Positions 24,234 to 25,690 of a stretch of 25,690 bases of DNA are shown here, piece after piece; within the stretch, counting starts at the first letter, position 1, and each line of letters opens with the position of its first letter. Under the pieces are notes generated by a model that worked only from the letters and a program-made list of their open reading frames with translations, was not told where the DNA came from and searched no databases. Source of the DNA: Muribaculaceae bacterium (GTDB lineage: Bacteria; Bacteroidota; Bacteroidia; Bacteroidales; Muribaculaceae); the NCBI GenBank assembly GCA_029060585.1, contig JAIDTS010000242.1, positions 1 through 25,690 of the forward strand, read 5' to 3'. A program made the translations under genes and the position numbers.

Positions 24234-25355
24234 TTATGTTATGGCATATCGAATTAGGCTTCTGCAATTGTCAGCTACTTGCTCTATGAGCTGTCGACAG
24301 CGGGTCTCGGAAAGCCTTATCCGCTTGCCGACTTCAATGAAATCCGACATTTTGGGATGCCCTGTGCCGTTTACTGATGTGGCGTGTTCGCCGTTGTATC
24401 CTTCGGTGTTGAGGGTGAGGTCGTATGCAGGTGCAAGATGCCATCTCCATTTTCCGTCCGGGGATTGAAGGACCATAAAGCTGAAATTCTTACAATGGTC
24501 GTCCTTGTTATCCATCAGATAGTTGAAGATCATCCGCCTGAACATTTCCTCTACATCACTTTCATTCTGAGTCAGGAATCCTGTCAATGCAAGCAGATTG
24601 CTGTAGTCAAGCACAGGATTTCCAAGCGATATTCCAAGCAATCCTCCGGTGGTTGCCGTGTGTATCCTTTCTCCGGCAGGAGATATATCAAATCTTTTGG
24701 TGGCAAAATATTTGTCATTGATAAGTTTGAAGTCTGGAACATTGATCCCACATTTTCTGGCGGTTTCGTTTTAGAGAAATTCTTGCTCTCCGATGTCTTT
24801 CGGATCGTAGTAATGTCGAAATTTTACCAGCCAATGACCTTCTGTATCTGAAAAAACAGCTTTGGGTCTTGCACCTCCGCTATTGCCGCTATTGAAGAGC
24901 AGCAGCTCTGCATCATCATCCTGACGCTCTTTAAGCACTTCAAGAGCTTTCTTCTGGAGCATATCGAAGTCATTAGTCTCAGGTCCGGTGATAATCCTGT
25001 TGATTGGAGAATAAGTCAATGCGCCCATACCACCTTCTCCGACAATACTCAGCCTGTCAAGCGCGGAGAGATCGGATTCCTTGATCCCATCTTTTCGAAG
25101 CGTCTTCATAAGAAGATACCTTCCATATCCATCAGGAAGACTATCTTCAAATATCCCGAAGTTACCATTGAAAGGCATTGGTTTTGCGAGAAATGTCCCT
25201 TCTTTAAGCGGGAGTTCGAGTGGAGATATGCTGAAGCCATCGATACGCCACTCCTTGTCATATTCAAACACACAGAGTTGTCCTTTCGGATCAAAGGAAA
25301 GAGTGCCGACATTTCTGTCGTGGTACTTGACAGATAGCTTTTCGATTTTTGTCAT
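24234..25355 (-). pseudogene. hipA: HipA-family serine/threonine kinase toxin gene with an in-frame stop
   Basis: Read through, the frame is 373 codons and looks like a complete HipA: an N-terminal domain (NVGTLSFD; LPDGYGRYLL), the GGARPKAVF segment, a catalytic DDHCKNFSF motif (codons about 285-293) and a second metal-site motif APAYDLTLN (about 309-317). One TAA codon at 24773-24771 (codon 195) interrupts it in the sequence QEFL-stop-NETARKC. The flanking frame is unbroken and the family usually has an aromatic residue here, so a single TAT/TAC to TAA change is the simplest explanation. The catalytic residues all lie beyond the stop, so the 194-residue product should lack kinase activity. 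The break is inside the kinase, not at the HipS/HipT split point. It overlaps hipB by ATGA. A sequencing error is possible. Confidence 0.85.
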
Positions 25356-25687
25356 GACTTTGTCTTTCTGCGCTTGTAGGCTTTTGTCTTGCCTTGGTTT
25401 TTGCGAATCTGGAGCAGCTCCTCCATTGTGGAATACTTTGGAGTGGCGAATATATTTTTGATCTCGAGGTTATATCCGAGCGCTATGGCAAGTTCTATGA
25501 GATTGTTGAGTGATATGAGTGCTTTCTGCTCGAATCTTGTTATGTTTGCGATGGAGACTCCCGTTTTCTTTGCGATGTCGGTGCGGGTCAGCCCCTTCTC
25601 GACGCGGCGCTTACGGAAATCATCGGCTATCTTGCGCGCAACGTCCTCGGCCGGCTCAGGCATCAGACTCTCCAAGAGTGACAACAT
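25352..25687 (-). CDS. hipB: HipB-like XRE-family antitoxin/transcriptional regulator
   Basis: A 111-residue protein with an XRE-type helix-turn-helix near residues 24-78 (RKRRVEKGLTRTDIAKKTGV, SIANITRFEQ, LNNLIELAIALGY) and a basic C-terminal tail (KAYKRRKTKS). Helix-turn-helix proteins directly before hipA bind the kinase and repress the operon. The stop overlaps the hipA ATG. The start is uncertain: the ATG at 25687 is three bases from the window edge and longer forms may begin outside; MPEPAEDVA, starting at 25663, is another candidate start. The antitoxin frame looks intact although its partner kinase is interrupted. Confidence 0.8.
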   Translation of the reverse strand: MLSLLESLMPEPAEDVARKIADDFRKRRVEKGLTRTDIAKKTGVSIANITRFEQKALISLNNLIELAIALGYNLEIKNIFATPKYSTMEELLQIRKNQGKTKAYKRRKTKS

Positions 25688-25690
25688 ATT

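Noticed and set aside
24384..24851. 155-codon open frame on the + strand opposite hipA
   Set aside because: It crosses the hipA coding region, has no recognisable motif or promoter, and the hipA frame has conserved kinase motifs on both sides of the stop.
24234..25355. A HipS/HipT-style split toxin
   Set aside because: The stop is at codon 195, inside the kinase and not near the HipS/HipT boundary of about 100 residues, and no start codon closely follows it in a sensible place.
1..25690. CRISPR arrays, tRNA or rRNA genes, insertion sequences, phage attachment sites
   Set aside because: No regularly spaced repeats, tRNA-like cloverleaf, transposase frame or flanking direct repeats were seen on either strand.

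Overview
The window looks like a chromosomal piece of a Bacteroidales bacterium, possibly Muribaculaceae or a relative. This rests on gene content, fused B12 enzymes typical of Bacteroidetes, moderate GC, and two upstream regions that carry the Bacteroidetes sigma -7 motif TAnnTTTG. The species call is inference. Almost the whole window is devoted to cobalamin (vitamin B12) metabolism, with a short unrelated tail at the right end.

Region 1 (1-18768, + strand) is one long, tightly packed operon that begins before the window. Nearly every junction is an ATGA, TGATG or short overlap; the only positive gap is 11 bp at 3128-3138. It opens with a four-gene membrane module: the C-terminal part of a CobN/HmuS-family chelatase with a C-terminal membrane anchor, an unknown multi-spanning protein, an ExbB/TolQ/MotA-like proton channel and a DUF2149 protein with ExbD-like layout. 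Next come a three-gene binding-protein ABC importer (BtuFCD-like) and an ApgM-type phosphomutase-superfamily protein. The corrin-ring enzymes follow, many as fusions: CbiH-CbiC, CbiE-CbiT, CbiG-CbiF and CbiJ-CbiD. The late steps close the operon: CbiA, PduO-type adenosyltransferase, CbiP, CobD and CbiB. CbiD plus CbiG marks the oxygen-independent, early-cobalt route. CbiL, uroporphyrinogen methyltransferase and a CbiK/CbiX chelatase are not in the window.

Region 2 (22842-18722, - strand) is a convergent operon for nucleotide-loop assembly. A Bacteroidetes-type -7 element precedes a cobalamin riboswitch, then a PepSY-type membrane protein, CobU, CobT, CobS and the alpha-ribazole phosphatase CobC. 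Its last gene overlaps the last gene of region 1 tail to tail by 47 bp, so the two B12 operons meet with no spacer.

Region 3 (22879-23717, - strand) is a single DUF169 gene with its own promoter and a bidirectional-looking terminator. Region 4 (23736-25687, - strand) holds an AlaX-like tRNA-editing protein and a hipBA-type toxin-antitoxin pair whose kinase gene is interrupted by one in-frame TAA codon.

Together regions 1 and 2 cover corrinoid import, most of corrin-ring synthesis, adenosylation, amidation, aminopropanol attachment and lower-ligand joining. The most interesting points are the proton-channel module attached to a CobN-like protein, the ApgM-like protein as a candidate threonine kinase, and a riboswitch-controlled PepSY protein as a candidate corrinoid reductase.
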